From: Trichormus variabilis 0441
Lineage (GTDB): Bacteria; Cyanobacteriota; Cyanobacteriia; Cyanobacteriales; Nostocaceae
NCBI RefSeq assembly: GCF_009856605.1
Contig: NZ_CP047242.1
Location: 3,168,001-3,232,000, forward strand
Reading direction: 5' to 3'
DNA length: 64,000 nt
The position numbers and the translations under genes are program-made. The notes below the pieces were generated by a model. The model was given only the letters and a program-made list of their open reading frames with translations, ran no database searches and was not told where the DNA came from. Positions 62,605-64,000 of the stretch are shown one piece after another; the stretch's first letter is position 1, and every line of letters starts with the position of its first letter.

Positions 62605-62774
62605 AGTTTTGCCTCTGTGGTGGATGATTTTTGCCACAGAGTCCCAAAATCACAGTAGTTAATACCTGTCAAAAACAAATAATAAAATTATTAACGTGAC
62701 AAATTTCAATGTATAAGTAGTGTCATCTTGACGTTAAGATAAACAGTTAAATTGTTAATTATTTGTATATTTTA
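62605..62774. other. spacer with a hairpin after the methyltransferase
   Basis: CTCTGTGG and CCACAGAG pair at 62613-62641 but no T-run follows, so termination is uncertain. An AT-rich promoter stretch precedes the next gene. Confidence 0.4.
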
Positions 62775-63611
62775 GTGAAACGCGACTCCATTTTTTACCA
62801 AATTTTTAAGCGATTTCCTGCTTTAATTTTTGAGCTTGTTGATGACCGTCCTGAACAAGCTCAGAATTATCGATTTGAGTCAGTTGAGGTAAAAGAAACT
62901 GCCTTTCGTATTGATGGGGTCTTTTTACCTCCAGAAGATGCAACACCCAAGATAATCTTTTTTGCGGAAGTTCAGTTTCAGAAAGACGAAACTCTTTATC
63001 ATCGTTTCTTTACCGAATCTTTGACGTATTTGTACCGAAATCAGTCTCAATACGACGATTGGCATTGTGTAGTAATTTTTCCATCACGTTCTTTGGAACC
63101 AACTGATACAAGAACTCATCGAATATTTTTAAACAGCGACCAAGTACAACGCATTTATTTAGATGAGTTAGGTACTTCTAGTATGCCGATAGGCATCAAT
63201 TTAATGCAGTTGACGATCGCATCCTCTGAAACGATCGCACAGCAAGCGCGTCTTTTGATTGAGCAGGTACAATTAGATTCAACAGGCACACTGCCGAAAA
63301 ACGAGATAATAGACATTATCACCACAATTGCTGTTTACAAGTTTTCTTCATTAAGTAGAGAAGAAGTGGAAGCCATGCTAGGACTGACTTTAGAGGAAAC
63401 AAGGGTCTACCAAGAGGCGAAAGCTGAGGGTCGAGAAGAGGGTCGAGAAGAGGGTCGAGAAGAAGGGCGAGAGGAACGGGAAGCTGAATTGTTGAGAATA
63501 ACTGTACCTTTGTTACTAAAAACAGGGATGAGTATAGAACAGATTGCTCAACAACTCAAGGTTGACGTAGAAGCCATCCAACTTGCTGCACAGCAGAACA
63601 CGGACAAATAA
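62775..63611 (+). CDS. DUF2887 / Rpn-type PD-(D/E)XK nuclease-like protein
   Basis: The family start MKRDSIFYQIFKRFP is given by GTG 62775, so I use it rather than TTG 62763. The core (DGVFLPP, IIFFAEVQFQ) holds the D...ExQ pattern of PD-(D/E)XK nucleases. This is the Rpn/DUF2887 group, which is common and scattered in cyanobacteria and often regarded as transposase-like or recombination-promoting. The 278-aa product has a tandem EGREEGREE stretch from 12-base DNA repeats (about 63427-63475), which varies in copy number in this family. C-terminal residues resemble a degenerate helix-turn-helix. Confidence 0.82.
   Translation: MKRDSIFYQIFKRFPALIFELVDDRPEQAQNYRFESVEVKETAFRIDGVFLPPEDATPKIIFFAEVQFQKDETLYHRFFTESLTYLYRNQSQYDDWHCVVIFPSRSLEPTDTRTHRIFLNSDQVQRIYLDELGTSSMPIGINLMQLTIASSETIAQQARLLIEQVQLDSTGTLPKNEIIDIITTIAVYKFSSLSREEVEAMLGLTLEETRVYQEAKAEGREEGREEGREEGREEREAELLRITVPLLLKTGMSIEQIAQQLKVDVEAIQLAAQQNTDK
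63427..63475 (+). repeat. 12-base tandem repeat GAGGGTCGAGAA, four units
   Basis: In-frame tandem copies within the DUF2887 gene that encode EGRE units. Likely to vary in number by slippage. Confidence 0.75.
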
Positions 63612-63751
63612 GCGCACGGGAGATTGGCGTTTACAAGTTTTCGTCATTTTTACTGTAAAGAAGTGGAAATTATCAAGTTGATAAAGCTGATAACTGTTGA
63701 CAGTAAAAGTACTACTAAATTTGTGTGTACACTGTAGCTCTCTGGACGAGA

Positions 63752-64000
63752 TTAAATTAAACCCATGACTGTGCGGTAATGAACCTCGAATTGTTCCACT
63801 GTTTGAGATTGGCGATTAGTAGCCCATTCACTGAGGTGGAATAATTCTGTTCGTAATTTTTCAACGTCAATTGTCGTTACTTGACGATTAGCGATAATTT
63901 GTCGTCCATTTACCCAAGCACTATCGACAACATTTGTAGGACGACCTAAAACTAATAAACCAATAGGATCTGTACGCGGAACCAATGATAAATTAGTCAG
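63752..64000 (-). CDS. amidohydrolase, C-terminal part (truncated by the window end)
   Basis: The frame runs off the right edge without a start, so the gene is partial at its N-terminus. The visible ~83 residues (LSLVPRTDPIGLLVLGRPTN, SAWVNGRQIIANRQV) match the C-terminal end of guanine-deaminase/8-oxoguanine-deaminase-type amidohydrolases, where the chain returns to the small beta-domain. The catalytic metal-site residues lie outside the window. A TTG at 63985 is internal, not the start. Confidence 0.72.
   Translation of the reverse strand: MTNLSLVPRTDPIGLLVLGRPTNVVDSAWVNGRQIIANRQVTTIDVEKLRTELFHLSEWATNRQSQTVEQFEVHYRTVMGLI

Noticed and set aside
1..64000. tRNA, rRNA, CRISPR arrays, complete insertion sequences
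   Set aside because: No T-loop GTTCGANTC with paired arms, no regular spacer-repeat array and no transposase with terminal repeats was found by eye in the spacers.

Overview
This window reads as chromosomal DNA of a filamentous, heterocyst-forming cyanobacterium of the Nostoc/Anabaena/Trichormus group. The octamer GCGATCGC (HIP1) recurs in and between genes. Intergenic regions carry heptanucleotide repeats, foldback elements and low-complexity 'CCCCTGCTCC' tracts typical of Nostocales. The ferrochelatase has the C-terminal chlorophyll-binding helix found in cyanobacteria and plastids. Many genes are cyanobacterial multidomain signalling types (Ser/Thr kinase-TPR, hybrid kinases, WD40-STAND). 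I saw no tRNA, rRNA, CRISPR array or complete insertion sequence. The species assignment is inference.

Layout. 0.5-1.7 kb: a small ParA-type ATPase translationally coupled to a coiled-coil partner. 2-7.6 kb: a secreted/membrane coiled-coil protein, a tyrosine-type phosphatase, then a membrane-tethered GTPase and a membrane-tethered WD40 protein with a possible GTPase-associated N-terminal domain. 7.6-14 kb: a DMT exporter and a 116-aa unknown separated by a perfect CIRCE operator, a DUF697 GTPase, a secreted internally duplicated protein and a CPBP protease. 14-24 kb: a TM2 protein, an overlooked 56-aa membrane protein, a CtaA-like copper ATPase, an FHA protein, a rhomboid lacking its catalytic residues, a kinase-TPR protein and a glycosyltransferase-like protein. 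24-33 kb: an aldehyde dehydrogenase and a cyclase-family hydrolase, then a two-gene operon of an AAA-type ATPase and a 1652-aa STAND NTPase with 14 WD40 repeats.

33-42 kb: two-component signalling (NarL-type regulator; PAS-PAS kinase with an Rcp1-like receiver; two REC-kinases), a double-glycine-leader peptide and an oligopeptide-binding lipoprotein. 42.8-49.6 kb: a phosphorelay hybrid kinase beside a complete partner-switching set (RsbW-like kinase, REC-PP2C phosphatase, STAS antagonist). 50.3-58.3 kb: a four-gene exopolysaccharide locus (cellulose-synthase-like GT2, two DUF3131 proteins, an outer-membrane-barrel candidate). 59-64 kb: an SDR, a DUF2808 protein, hemH, a methyltransferase, a DUF2887 nuclease-like protein and a partial amidohydrolase running off the end.

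The parts most likely to be undescribed as systems are the ATPase/STAND-WD40 operon, the GTPase/WD40 pair with its phosphatase neighbour, the partner-switch beside the DUF3131/GT2 locus, the orphan double-glycine peptide, and the CIRCE operator beside genes that are not chaperones.
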